Source: Acanthopleura granulata (taxonomy: Eukaryota > Mollusca > Polyplacophora > Chitonida > Chitonidae). From it: a DNA stretch of 64,000 bases. The translations under genes and the position numbers were made by a program. The stretch's first letter is position 1. Every line of letters starts with the position of its first letter. The notes under the pieces are model-generated. The model ran no database searches, had not been told where the DNA came from, and worked only from the letters and a program-made list of their open reading frames with translations. Positions 10,053 to 20,116 of the stretch are shown here, piece by piece. Location: NCBI GenBank assembly GCA_016165875.1, contig JABBOT010000010.1:12035003-12099002 (forward strand), in the 5' to 3' direction.

Positions 10053-13000
10053 TTATATTTTATGATACAGGCCAATGGCCTTCAAATATTTTATGACAGC
10101 GTCGCCAGCGATGCTGTCAAACAAATCATATGTGGAGTTTACTGTGTAGAATCTTTGCCGCACATGGGCAAAGTCTACACAGTCAACCAGGATATGTTTG
10201 ATGCCGTATTCAGCATCACATCCAACACACTCGGGAGCACTGCTCCCATCCAGGATAAAATTGTGTGTTAGACGAGAATGCCCAACACGGCATCTTGTTA
10301 AAACCACTTGGTCTCTACGAGACATACCAAGTGTATAAGAGTTATGGCCAATGACAGGGTGAATAGCGTGCAGTTTATTACACACCTGCACGTCCCATTC
10401 ATCCTGCCAAAGGCGACGGATATACTTAAGAATGTTAGATTTAAAATCAGCGTATGGGATTTTAACTTTTGATACGGATTTATTTAGGGCAGCCTTTGCC
10501 TCCCTGTCCACGACTGTGTTTCCATGGATACCAACATGGCTTGGTATCCAACAGAATATAATATCTTTGCCTCTTTTAATCAATTTTCTATGTAAGGCTA
10601 AAATTTCCATAATAAGCGGGTTTTTGAATTTATTATTCTGCATTGCCAAAAGGCAGGAGAGCGAGTCACTACATACCATTGTCCTCTGGGCACGCCCAGA
10701 GGAAACATATGATAAGGCCAGGAGTATAGCCCTGGCTTCTGCAGAAAAGATAGACGATGAAGACGGAAGACGAAGAGAAGAGACCCGCTGTTCTAAGACA
10801 GCCGCAGCCGCAACCCTGTCCCCATCCTTCGACCCGTCAGTGTATATAAATTTATAATTTGGATAATTAGCCTTAATTTCAGCAAAAGCTTGCTGAATTA
10901 TAAGAGGGTTTGTATTCGATTTATTATATTGACGTAGATCAAATATTAGTTTAGGTTGTGGAAGAAGCCAGGGAGGAGACTCCGGAAAAGATACCGGAGC
11001 TATCTCCTCTAGCTTGATGTTAGCTTCCACAACATGGTCCTGTATACGAAGACCGAACGGAGGGATCTTGTTAGGACATTTAGTATATTTGTCTACATAT
11101 GATGGATTGAAAACACAGTCGTAGGCAGGGTTTGTTGGGTGAGCTTTAAGCTTTGTTGCATATTGAAGGCTGAGTTTAATACGTCGGTTATGTAAAGAAG
11201 GCTCATTGGCCTCCACGTATAAACTCTCTACTGGTGAGGTTCTAAAGGCACCAAGGCTGAGCCTCAGACCTTGGTGATGGACCGGATCCAACATTTTAAG
11301 ATATGATTTCCTAGCGGAACCATAAATGATGGACCCATAGTCCAATTTAGACCTCACCAGAGAACGATATAAATTAAGTAAAACAGATCGGTCAGCACCC
11401 CAATCGGTGCTAGACACGACCTTAATTATATCGAGAGCCTTTATACATTTAGCTTTAAGCGTTTTTATGTGAGGTATAAAAGATAATTTACTATCGAATA
11501 TAACTCCTAAAAATTTATTTTCCCCAACAATCTTCACTGATTCACCACAAAATTTAAGCTCAGGGTCTAGATGAAGTTTGCGTTTATTGCAGAAATGCAT
11601 ACCGACGGTTTTAGACGTAGAAAATCTAAAACCATTGGCAACTGCCCATTTCTCGATCTTATTGAGACAAAGCTGCAGTTGCCGCTCGATGTTATTCATA
11701 TTTTTCGCCCGGTAGCATATCAGAAAATCATCTACATATAAACAACCCTCGGTTCCAGATGTTAATGTTTGGGTCAAGCTATTAATTTTGATGCTGAACA
11801 GCGTAGGTGAAAGGATACTGCCCTGGGGTACACCCATCTCTTGCTCATAAGAGTCCGAAAGAGTGGACCCCACCCGTACCTTAAACTGACGATTTGATAA
11901 AAATTTGGATATAAATATAGGTAATCGACCTTTAAGGCCCATATCCGCGAGGTCTTTTAAAATGCCATATTTCCATGTGGTGTCGTAGGCCTTTTCAAGG
12001 TCAAAAAATACTGACACCACATGTTCATTATTAATAAAACCATGGCGAATGAAACTTTCAAGTCGAACAAGGTGATCCACTGTGGATCTACCTTGACGAA
12101 AACCACATTGGATATTAGATAGTAACTTGTTGGTTTCGAGAAACCAAACAAGTCTATCATTTATCATCCGTTCCATAGTCTTACAGACGCAACTGGTAAG
12201 AGCTATGGGACGGTAATTATTTGGATCAGTATGATCCTTACCCGGTTTGGGAACCGGGATAATACATGCCTCCCTCCATGAGGGTGGAAAATTACCAGTT
12301 ATCCAAATATCGTTCAATAAGTCCAAGAGAGTCTCAAGTGGTTCAGCTGATAAATGGTTCAGAAATTTATAATATACGTTATCAGGACCACATGCTGTAT
12401 CATGTGCCTTTCTCAGTGCAGTTTTTAGTTCATCGATATTAAAAGGACGATTATAACCTTCTAAGTTTTTAGAGGAAAAGGGCAATTTCCTTTTCTCCTT
12501 CTGGTTTTTGATATGTTGAAATTCTGAAGTATAATTCTCAGAAAAAGATTTTTTTGAAATGGATTCCGCTAATTTATTAGCTATATCGGATGGAGAAGTT
12601 AGTATGTTATCTCCATCTTTCAAGTGCTGGACTTTTGCTTTGTTATTTTTACCCTTAAATTTCTGAACCATATTCCAGACCTTACGCATAGGTGTTTTGG
12701 ACGTAATGCCTGAAACGAAGTTCCGCCAACAAGATCGTCTCTTGGACTTAAGTAATCGACGAGCCTTAGCTGCAAGAATACGAACCTGGTTTAAATTTTT
12801 ATCAGTAGGACAATGGTTGAACTTGTGTTCAGCCCTTTTACGGTCCTTTATAGCTTTACGACAGTCATTGTCGTACCAGGGTTTACTTTTGGATTTTGGA
12901 CTGGTCGAGGTCTTAGGGATAGTTCTATCTGCAGCTCGTAATATAAGCTGATTAAATTTAAATATTGGGTCATCTGCTGCATTGAGAGTCTGTGGAGTGA

Positions 13001-13748
13001 TATCAGCCTCACAGAACATCTCAAATGCCATCCAATCTGCTTTATCGAACTTCCACCTAGCTACACGTTCTAAAGAATTAGAAGTGACATGCTCTAGGAT
13101 AATAGGAAAATGGTCACTACCACAAAGATCCTCGTGCACTCTCCAAGAAAAATCCAGGAGAAGTGATGGATCGGTGATAGTGAGATCGATAGCAGAATAG
13201 ATGTCATTACCCGCATGCAAATGAGTATTTGAACCATCATTGAAATAACACAGTTCTTCCTTGGTTAAAAAATCTTCTACCACCTTGCCCTTATTATTTA
13301 TATTGTTACTTCCCCATAAGGGGTTATGGGAATTAAAATCGCCCATTATTATGAAGGGTGTGGGTAATTGTTCTTTCAAATTATGTAACTGTAAAGCTGA
13401 CAAAGAAGTGTTCGGCGGAATATAAACCGAACACAAAGTGACTGTCTTAGACATTGAGACACGAACGGCCACAGCCTGAAGCTCTGTATCCAGAGCAACA
13501 GGACTGTGGATAATATTGTTATTTATGAAGATAGAGGAGCCGCCTGCAGCTCGTTCTTCTTCGTGACAAAATGTACTATAAAGTGAATAATTTTTCAGAG
13601 TTATTTTATCTTTGTCAGATGTCTTCAGGTGAGTTTCCTGAAGACAAAGGGCAATAGGGTTTAATGATTGGACCAGCTGTCTTATTTCAATAAAATTAAC
13701 CTTAAGACCTCGACAATTCCACTGTATAATTTTGTCGTATGCAGACAT
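10053..13748 (-). CDS. LINE ORF2: endonuclease, reverse transcriptase, RNase H
   Basis: An uninterrupted 1231-aa polyprotein that would nick target DNA and copy the element RNA there. An APE-type endonuclease (residues ~1-235) shows WNCRG, QETH near 36, GDFNSHN near 135 and SDHFPI near 208. The reverse transcriptase (~400-800) shows NYRPIALTS, CGFRQGRST, FFDLEKAYDTTW, GVPQGSILSP and the YVDD catalytic box near 670. RNase H (~960-1090) keeps all four acidic positions, in YTDGS, SAEA, SDS and VDREA. A Cys/His motif (C-x2-C-x7-H-x4-C) follows near 1170. The start is the ATG that overlaps the ORF1 stop codon as TAATG. All visible catalytic residues are present, so the protein may be functional. 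Shorter + strand frames inside it are shadows. Confidence 0.96.
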   Translation of the reverse strand: MSAYDKIIQWNCRGLKVNFIEIRQLVQSLNPIALCLQETHLKTSDKDKITLKNYSLYSTFCHEEERAAGGSSIFINNNIIHSPVALDTELQAVAVRVSMSKTVTLCSVYIPPNTSLSALQLHNLKEQLPTPFIIMGDFNSHNPLWGSNNINNKGKVVEDFLTKEELCYFNDGSNTHLHAGNDIYSAIDLTITDPSLLLDFSWRVHEDLCGSDHFPIILEHVTSNSLERVARWKFDKADWMAFEMFCEADITPQTLNAADDPIFKFNQLILRAADRTIPKTSTSPKSKSKPWYDNDCRKAIKDRKRAEHKFNHCPTDKNLNQVRILAAKARRLLKSKRRSCWRNFVSGITSKTPMRKVWNMVQKFKGKNNKAKVQHLKDGDNILTSPSDIANKLAESISKKSFSENYTSEFQHIKNQKEKRKLPFSSKNLEGYNRPFNIDELKTALRKAHDTACGPDNVYYKFLNHLSAEPLETLLDLLNDIWITGNFPPSWREACIIPVPKPGKDHTDPNNYRPIALTSCVCKTMERMINDRLVWFLETNKLLSNIQCGFRQGRSTVDHLVRLESFIRHGFINNEHVVSVFFDLEKAYDTTWKYGILKDLADMGLKGRLPIFISKFLSNRQFKVRVGSTLSDSYEQEMGVPQGSILSPTLFSIKINSLTQTLTSGTEGCLYVDDFLICYRAKNMNNIERQLQLCLNKIEKWAVANGFRFSTSKTVGMHFCNKRKLHLDPELKFCGESVKIVGENKFLGVIFDSKLSFIPHIKTLKAKCIKALDIIKVVSSTDWGADRSVLLNLYRSLVRSKLDYGSIIYGSARKSYLKMLDPVHHQGLRLSLGAFRTSPVESLYVEANEPSLHNRRIKLSLQYATKLKAHPTNPAYDCVFNPSYVDKYTKCPNKIPPFGLRIQDHVVEANIKLEEIAPVSFPESPPWLLPQPKLIFDLRQYNKSNTNPLIIQQAFAEIKANYPNYKFIYTDGSKDGDRVAAAAVLEQRVSSLRLPSSSSIFSAEARAILLALSYVSSGRAQRTMVCSDSLSCLLAMQNNKFKNPLIMEILALHRKLIKRGKDIIFCWIPSHVGIHGNTVVDREAKAALNKSVSKVKIPYADFKSNILKYIRRLWQDEWDVQVCNKLHAIHPVIGHNSYTLGMSRRDQVVLTRCRVGHSRLTHNFILDGSSAPECVGCDAEYGIKHILVDCVDFAHVRQRFYTVNSTYDLFDSIAGDAVIKYLKAIGLYHKI

Positions 13749-13750
13749 TA
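13746..13750 (-). promoter_or_regulatory. TAATG stop-start overlap joining ORF1 and ORF2
   Basis: On the coding strand the ORF1 stop TAA and the ORF2 start ATG share one base (TAATG). This is the layout known from the SART1 LINE, where ORF2 is translated by termination-coupled re-initiation. The same overlap is found in copy D (44200-44204), and as TGATG in copies C (48075-48079) and F (55895-55899). Confidence 0.85.
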
Positions 13751-15108
13751 CGGAGGGAGGCGTATAGGAGACTTGTCTCTATATTTGGACCGAGGACGAC
13801 CTTTCCTTGGAGATCGGCTGGAAGATCTCCCTGGTGCGGGTGATGTATCCATCACATCCGCATCTAATGTTGAAGGGACGACGTCCTCCAACGATCCAAA
13901 CCTGTTAAATGTTTGGATAGGATCTCGAGTGGCCTTAGACAGACGTTCTGTAGGGCCACTCGGTTTACTGGTTTTAATATTACTTTGAAATTTGTTATTG
14001 GATTTGTTTTTTTCGTTATGATTTTTAGAGGGCTGAGGTTCAGGTATATTTTTTTCGGTATTCTTTACTGGTTTTATTTCTTCTACTGTGATGGTCTGGG
14101 TTGAGCAGGAGTTCCGTTCAGGTTGAGCTGGACGTTCAACAGTGATCGGGTTAGGTTTGTCGTTTCCAATGGGCCAAGTCAAGGAAGTTTGAGTTGCAAC
14201 AGATGTTGCAGCTCGCTTGACTACATTGGCAAACGAAGTCTGCGGTGTCGTACTCGAAAGTGAGGCCAATTTGCGGGCCTCCTGATAGGAAATGTTGTTT
14301 GTAGTTTTTAAAGTGATTATTTGTTTTTCTTTAATGAAAAGAGGACAGTCCTTAGAGGAGGCCATGTGATCTCGGCCGCAATTGCAGCACTTAATTGTGC
14401 TGCTGCAGTCAAAACCATCATGACCTTCACTGCCGCATCTGAAACAAACCAGTTTATTTTTACATTGGCCTTTACCATGACCAAACTTTTGGCAAGTAAA
14501 ACACCGTGTCGGGTTAGGTATATATAAATCCACATTAACCCTATACGGGCCAATGTAGATATATGATGGTAGAGAGGTACTATTAAAGGTTATCAGATAG
14601 GTGTTTAATTTAAGGATGTTGCCAGCTTTTTTTGTTGTGAAACGTTTCACTCTGACAACACCCTGTGGTTTTAGTTCTGCACAGATTTCTTCTTCAGACA
14701 GGTCGAAGATATCCCCATCCCTGTCACGTATTATTCCCTGACAGCTGTTCAGGGTATTGTGAGGGGATGTAAAACAGATATATCAGAAATCCTATTCAAT
14801 GACAATAAATTTTTAGATTGTTGCTTCCGGAAACATTCGATTAGAATGTCTCCGGATCGCAGCTTTTTAACGTTTTTTAAAGTGCCTGCTGCACCCTCCA
14901 AAGCCCTCTTCAAAAGAAAAGGATGAATTTTAGAGGCCGGCTTTTGTTCACTCTTTGTTGAGAGAACAATAAAAGCCGGCCAACTTTCCTGTCCAATGTC
15001 TATAGAATCTGATAAAGCCTCCAGCTTCCTCTTTTTATCAGACCCTGAAATTTCCTGAGAAGACGATCTCAAATTAGAAACATTTTTAGAAAGGTTTAGG
15101 GTATTCAT
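13748..15108 (-). pseudogene. LINE ORF1, zinc-knuckle RNA-binding protein, one frameshift
   Basis: Two open pieces form one gene: an N-terminal piece of 119 codons from ATG 15108, and a C-terminal piece of 300 codons ending at the TAA at 13748-13750. Comparison with copies C and D shows that the reading frame changes between about 14750 and 14785, where homologous copies read on. The N-terminal part (WPAFIVLS, LKNVKKLRSGDILIECF) resembles the RRM-like domain of Jockey-type ORF1 proteins. The C-terminal part has two CX2CX4HX4C knuckles (CFTCQKFGHGKGQC and CFRCGSEGHDGFDC) and a third, variant knuckle, then a basic Ser/Pro-rich tail. It would bind the element RNA. A single lesion fits a young insertion; a sequencing error is also possible. 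Confidence 0.9.
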
Positions 15109-15614
15109 AATAATTAATCACGGATTCACCCCACGTGTTCCCCACCCACCACGGAGTGCCAACAAGGGCGATACCTGAACCTGGGGATACCCAGCAGGAA
15201 AGACACCAAGGATTCCACATGGGGTATACTCAAATAGATGGCCTTAATATGCACACCCCATTCCCCACCCGAGCTCCTCCATCACCCACCCTATGAAGGA
15301 GGTTGCACATTAGACACGGACTACTTGAGTGACCCTACAGCCACCGCCTCAAACGCAATCCCACGAACGAAATTTGAGAAAAATCATTTGATCTCCAAAG
15401 AGTGTTTTTATAGAGAAGTTTTGGGACCACGCAGAGGCAAGGCGTGACCAGCCGATTGATCGGATCGGGCCATCCGACCGCCCGTCTTTGGAGAAGTAAG
15501 GGCCGAAGTGGAGTGTTGGGCGTGAGGATCCCGGAAGTTCAACCCGCCCTCAGCCACCAGGATCCCGTCCTCCCCCATCACGGGTCGCAACCCACGGCAA
15601 ACAGGTTGCCCCTT
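15109..15614 (-). other. 5' leader of LINE copy B with an antisense open frame
   Basis: Untranslated leader between the 5' tandem units and ORF1. On the + strand it contains an open frame at 15238-15447 (69 codons). Its middle part, LSDPTATAS, is collinear and in the same frame with part of the antisense frame in copy C (SSDSRATAQ, 49398-49589). The part nearest ORF1 differs from copies C and D, so copy B belongs to a different leader subfamily. Confidence 0.55.
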
Positions 15615-15766
15615 TTAGTCGCCTTGTACGACCAGCCCGGGGAGGCTGTGGAACTATTCTATTCACCGGAACCACACGGGAGAGCCCTAGGTTAGTCGCC
15701 TCGTACGACAAGCTTGCCTAGAGAACTGGGGCCCTATTCTTTTCACTCCCGGGAACCCCACGGGGG
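15615..15766 (-). promoter_or_regulatory. Two tandem ~76-bp units at the LINE 5' end
   Basis: Units 15615-15691 and 15692-15766 each start (read on +) with TTAGTCGCCTYGTACGAC, continue with CTATTCT and TTCAC, and end with GGAACC then CACGGG. The same pair ends copies D (near 46147) and C (near 49864). Tandem 5' monomers act as internal promoters in some LINEs such as mouse L1; that role is inferred here. Confidence 0.65.
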
Positions 15767-15779
15767 CTGGGAATTATGA
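15767..15779. repeat. Target-site duplication of LINE copy B, 5' side
   Basis: CTGGGAATTATGA, identical to 9800-9812. It fixes the 5' end of the element at 15766. Confidence 0.93.
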
Positions 15780-15984
15780 GGTCATAACGTTATTGATATT
15801 GTTCATTCAACATTCCTTTGTGACGTTGTGACGTCACGTTGTAACTATTACATTATGCTGTTCTCTCTACTGTTGAGTCAACAGACGCATATATAACAGC
15901 TGCTGCAGGATATAGAGTTTTATCATATACATATGCGTGTTAATCGCCTGATGCAAAACCTCCTGATATCTTTTATATCAACAT

Positions 15985-16550
15985 CCTCTGTAAACATGGG
16001 CTACTTTCTATTTTTACACTCAAAGCGTCCTCTACCGGGAAAACCCCTGAACTAACATCGGAATTTGGCATGAGCATGAAATTGTGAAGAAACCTCATTT
16101 ACTATTTTTATTTTAAGATACAAAGAAACGACAGGCACACCCTACAAAACCTAAGTGTAGAGACGGGGACATTATTTAAAATTAATTTCCAAAGCAAAAC
16201 TGCTCACAGTTTGATCGCAGCTTCCAACCTTTTGGTTTATTTTGAGCTTCAGTCAAACATGGTTCACAGTCAAATCGCGGCGGTTCGGGATTTTAATTTA
16301 AAGTTCTGTGTTCCGTGAAAATATGACTGACCTTCTTTGTGAAAATCCTAAAGCTTTTTCTCAAAGCAGCCTATACACACGGTCACCGGGATGAATTTTC
16401 ACAAGACATGTTGCTAAGTCCAGTCAGTTGTCTGACCTCGTTTCACTTAAGATCAACGCAAACTTAATCCAAATATTACCGTTTTCATGAAACCACCGTC
16501 AACTGCCTTTCCATTCACGGAATGTAAACAGCAAAAAAAGCACATAGGCT
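15985..16550 (-). repeat. Unclassified dispersed repeat, longer copy
   Basis: The reverse complement of this segment is collinear with 33915-34250 (+). Shared blocks include GCTGTTTACATTCCGTGAAT, then GGAAAGGC, CTGCTTTGAGAAA (approximately), AAATTCCGATGT, AGTTCAGGGGTTT and CAGAGGATG. It has no coding frame. It could be a non-autonomous DNA element or a diverged SINE; I see neither terminal repeats nor an A/B box. Confidence 0.7.
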
Positions 16551-16559
16551 ATATTCGAC

Positions 16560-17431
16560 GTTCACACATTTGCAGCAGTCGCCAATAGTTTCATCGTTTC
16601 CACCATGGCGGTAGCGCCGTTCTGCCCGATTTGAAAATTTCGACTGGTCGGTGTCATTGCAGCCAAAAACGATCATCGGTTACACGCCTACATGAGGAAC
16701 ATATTGTCAATGTCGGTTCTACGTTACTGTTGTAGAGCCAAACTTCCAGTTAGTCTTCATCATTCTGTCGGCTTTTTTTTTCAAACAAGATCTGTTTTTA
16801 TACTATACTGAACGTAGAAACTTTTCTCGTATCATCCACGTCTTTCTCACCTGATGGCGGCGCATGAGGTAATTCCCGTGGCGTAGGGATTTATCAGCGT
16901 TCCATGAAATGATGCCTTATAATGCCTTATAGTTTAAACTCGCAATTGTTTACTGTATTGCTTTATTTTAAGTAGTTTCCATTTGAAACTCATGAAATAG
17001 AAATTTGTACACTATAATCATATTAGAGCTGAAGACATTTTGCTCATTTAGAGAAGAACTACATTTCGCCTCACGTTTCTCTAGCTGTGGAGAGTCAGGC
17101 TACCGATTATGGAGAAACCATGCGCTTTCTGATCATTTCGTTATGTAAAAATAAACGCATAAGATAAACAGATTATAGTGTGTTTGTCTGCTTTGAAGCA
17201 TCAGCCAGGGTTGTCCGAGGTTGGTCTGTCGCATCAGCCGAGCTAGAGGATGTATCGATGTACCTGTAGATATTCTAGGGGTGGAATTTATGGGAGGAGA
17301 TGCATCTTGGTAGTTTTCTAATGTGATTATACCAGGATTATATTTCGAAAGTTTATGTGCTTAAAGAAGCAGGATACTTTACAGGGAAAAAGCTATATTA
17401 TTTCAGTTTGCGAGTCACCTCGCTGTGAACC
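16560..17431. other. Intergenic, no gene recognised
   Basis: No coding frame or repeat was recognised between the dispersed repeat and the Polinton terminus. Confidence 0.5.
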
Positions 17432-17665
17432 AGCAGGGAGGGCGAATGTACTAATTAATGGGAGCCTCCCCGACCCTCCTCCCCAAGGGAGCCTCCCAGC
17501 ACATGTTCCTACTAATTCCTGCTACACGTCAAGCCATATGGTGTCCAGCTACATATATAATTGGCGATTGTTGAGGTATCCGAACGGGCGTCTACATTCA
17601 GGGATAATTGGCGTTTGTTTATGTCGATAGACATCTGTTCACATTCAAAGATAATTGCCATAGGC
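17432..17665. repeat. Left terminal inverted repeat of the Polinton
   Basis: It starts AGCAGGGAGGGCGAATG and matches the reverse complement of the right end through GGAGCCTCCC, CTAATT-CTGCTACAC and ATGGTGTCCAGYTACAT. The inner part contains an ATAATTGGCG-TTGTT unit repeated about 60 bp apart; only part of this is alignable on the right side. Confidence 0.85.
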
Positions 17666-18201
17666 CGACCGACCTGTGTTCAGGCTGTGTAAGTAATATA
17701 GGCCTCAAGCGCCGATCGATATCGGGTTCGGATTACAGGTCAGTCCAGAGCTCGCATACTTCCGGATTCGTTACATATAACACGTGATGATAGTACGCTT
17801 AAGGCTTCTAATCTATGTATGCGCATACCAGGACTGTGTAAAAGCACAGGCCATATATCCGCTCCTCTATTATATATACACCAATTTTAACGGTTGATAA
17901 AATACAATCTACAACTAACTGGTGTAAATATAGAAGCATGCGGACACTAATTACCGATTTTCCACGCGACCAGAGGGCTGTCAGTATCTGGGCCATGTCT
18001 ACCGCATTGCTCTGTGTGATGGATGACTAGCACATCTTTCTGTGTGGAATTTAGCTAAAAAAAAGTCGTTCTGGACAAAAACGTGAAATTCCTATCAGCG
18101 TGTCTTTCTACATACGATAAGTACTTTTTTGCGACCAATATATGCAACAGGTTTGGGAGGTATAAATACATAAATAAGCAGCTAAGATACTCGAACGGCG
18201 T

Positions 18202-18480
18202 GTGTTGCAGTGGTATCTCCCAAAGACAGATACGGTACACGCCAGTCACGCCTCTCTCACATGCTGGGGTTCAAGCCCATCAGCTCTTTCAGCCCGAAGG
18301 CGGGTGTGGTATTGCAGAAGGCTTACATGCCTAACATGGGCGACCAGTTCCCACAGGCTTTTGGGACACACTTCCCAGTGGAAAAAGGCCTCCGAAGTCC
18401 CAGAGCGCATAAATGAAAAAGAAATTAAAACCCTACGGGACTCCGGCGAAATCTGACAAGGGTTTTGCTTTTTTTCCACA
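18202..18480. other. Polinton left arm, unrecognised open frames
   Basis: Several overlapping short frames lie here on both strands; the 68-codon frame at 18210-18416 (+) is typical. I recognise no family. A small viral gene is possible but not shown. Confidence 0.25.
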
Positions 18481-18699
18481 AGTCAGTATTATAGAAGACC
18501 TCAACTAATCCGTCAGGTGGAGTCTGGCGACTCTTATCTATTTTACCATTGAGGCCTGGCAACAGAGACCAAATTAAATCATCTAATTTATCATTGATTG
18601 TGGTTATTTCAACTGTCTGGTCTTCTACAGCGTTGTAAAGTTTGTGTATATTATGTAAAGTTAATCCCCACCTGACCCTAATTGCGGTTAGAGTGAGTA

Positions 18700-19330
18700 T
18701 ATTTGATAAGCGTGATGGACATATCTTATAGTCTACTTGCGAGTAATACTACAAGTGTATTGAACTCCAGTATCCCACTTCTCTGTCGAGAAGTTCAATT
18801 GGTGGATAGTTTTTTCGTGCGGGTCGATCGAACTTCGTCCGGTCCCTGCTGCACTAACTCTTCTTTCATTTTCATATCTAATGAAATCCAGTTATGTTCT
18901 CAACACTGTGTATTACCCGAAACTCGGTATCCGAAATCTTAGCGTCACTCAGCGCTATAGAGATGCGATCGGTGATGGTATTAAGCTTACTCCAAGGGAA
19001 TTTCATTGTATTTCTTACCTTTGAGGAACAGACGTCGGTTTCCAAACTTACCCGCCCCACCGACAAGGCCCGCAGACTAAGGCCGTGCCTTCCATCCCTA
19101 TAGCTATTGGAGCGGCAATTATTGTGGACAGCAGTCCGACTCCGGCGACGCTCAGACCCATGCTTATCATGGGTAACGCCGTATCAATACCATCAACTGC
19201 GTTGATTGCCCTGTGGTATTTTTTGAATAGAGCAGCTCTGGTATCTATCTCGCTTTCTACCTCTTTTTTTCAGAGTGTTAATATGTTGTAATCTATACTC
19301 GTGTGGATCTTCAGTTGGGCGACGTGCGTT
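18700..19330 (-). pseudogene. Polinton gene for a predicted membrane protein, broken
   Basis: Read on the minus strand, this region has a charged N-terminal segment with KKEVESEIDTRAALFKKY, then a hydrophobic stretch of about 30 residues (19100-19190, including GLSVAGVGLLSTIIAAPIAI) that could cross a membrane. After a frame break comes a soluble segment with SKLNTITDRISIALSDAKIS (18878-19066). The pieces lie in order and on the same strand as the neighbouring minus-strand genes, so they are probably one gene. I do not know its function. Its position among structural genes suggests a virion or membrane-associated protein, but that is inference. Confidence 0.5.
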
Positions 19331-19399
19331 TAAAACTTAGTCTTATCCGTTTCAACATAACACCATGCTTTACATTTATGCGGTTCACTCGCACCATTT

Positions 19400-20086
19400 G
19401 TGGCGAGGTGCCCTGGACATTGCCTAACGTCGTCTCAACTTGATGAGCTCTTGGAATCATTTCTACAACGAACGTTACGCTTTCACCAAAAGAGCTTGAA
19501 AACTGGATTATTACACAATGTAATAATATCCAGAATGATTATGGAATGCTGGGAAACAGCGTCAAACTCACGAAATAGTGTGCTGATATCGAGGTGAGAT
19601 GTTGTATCTGGATCTCCTTCTATCGCATGGCCCCTATTCGGTAGTACCCTCACACGAAGTTCATTTCCCGTGTGCGAGAGGAAAGTCGTACCGCCCTTAA
19701 AATCCCCCCGACGGCACCTTCTTGCGGGAATTGGAAGGCGTGATTCTGCCCATCCACCCATTGCCGCCCAAAACCATCCACATCGGCGAGCTCATATGAC
19801 TTTGGTGGTTCTCCGTGGGCACCTTCTTTCGTGCATAAATATCTTTCCGGAATTGGAAGGCGTAAATCCGTCTACCTAACCCTTGCCATTCAAATCCCTC
19901 GTCATTTGCCAGATCTGATATGGCTAGGCCAGTGCAACTGGGGCCAAATGAGTCCATCATGCCGGTAAATGTGAAAGTTACGCCTAAATATGTTGTATCT
20001 GTAGGTTGGCCCGAATGTTGAATAGCTTTACAGTAAGCCCAGGTACGAAGTAACAATTTTTTGTACTGTGGATTGGTAAATGCCAC
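19400..20086 (-). pseudogene. Polinton hypothetical gene, minus strand, broken
   Basis: Open frames at 19697-20086 (129 codons) and 19483-19761 (92 codons) cover this stretch on the minus strand. A shorter piece in another frame near 19390-19450 reads VETTLGNVQGTSPQMVRVNR. Its place between two other minus-strand genes argues for a viral gene, but no family is recognised and frames change at least twice. A local duplication of a segment with GGAATTGGAAGGCG at about 19701-19757 and 19820-19888 has disturbed the reading frame. Confidence 0.35.
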
Positions 20087-20116
20087 CGTCCTTCCGGTAT
20101 TAATTACTTTTTATAT

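Larger units (their letters stand above)
9813..15766 (-). mobile_element. LINE copy B, near-intact non-LTR retrotransposon (~5.95 kb)
   Basis: The element has a 5' leader with two tandem ~76-bp units, ORF1 (zinc-knuckle protein, one frameshift), a complete ORF2, a 3' UTR with stem-loop and a (CATT)n tail, and a perfect 13-bp target-site duplication. ORF2 carries an APE-type endonuclease, an RT with a YVDDF box and an RNase H, which places it in the I/Jockey-like group. The exact clade (Nimb-like, I-like or other) needs a tree. It is the reference copy for interpreting all other LINE pieces in this window and by far the least damaged. Confidence 0.95.

Noticed and set aside
10432..10857. 141-codon + frame as a separate gene
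   Set aside because: It lies antisense inside the intact ORF2 of copy B and is a shadow. The + frames at 12697-12951, 12982-13200 and 13668-13988 were rejected for the same reason.
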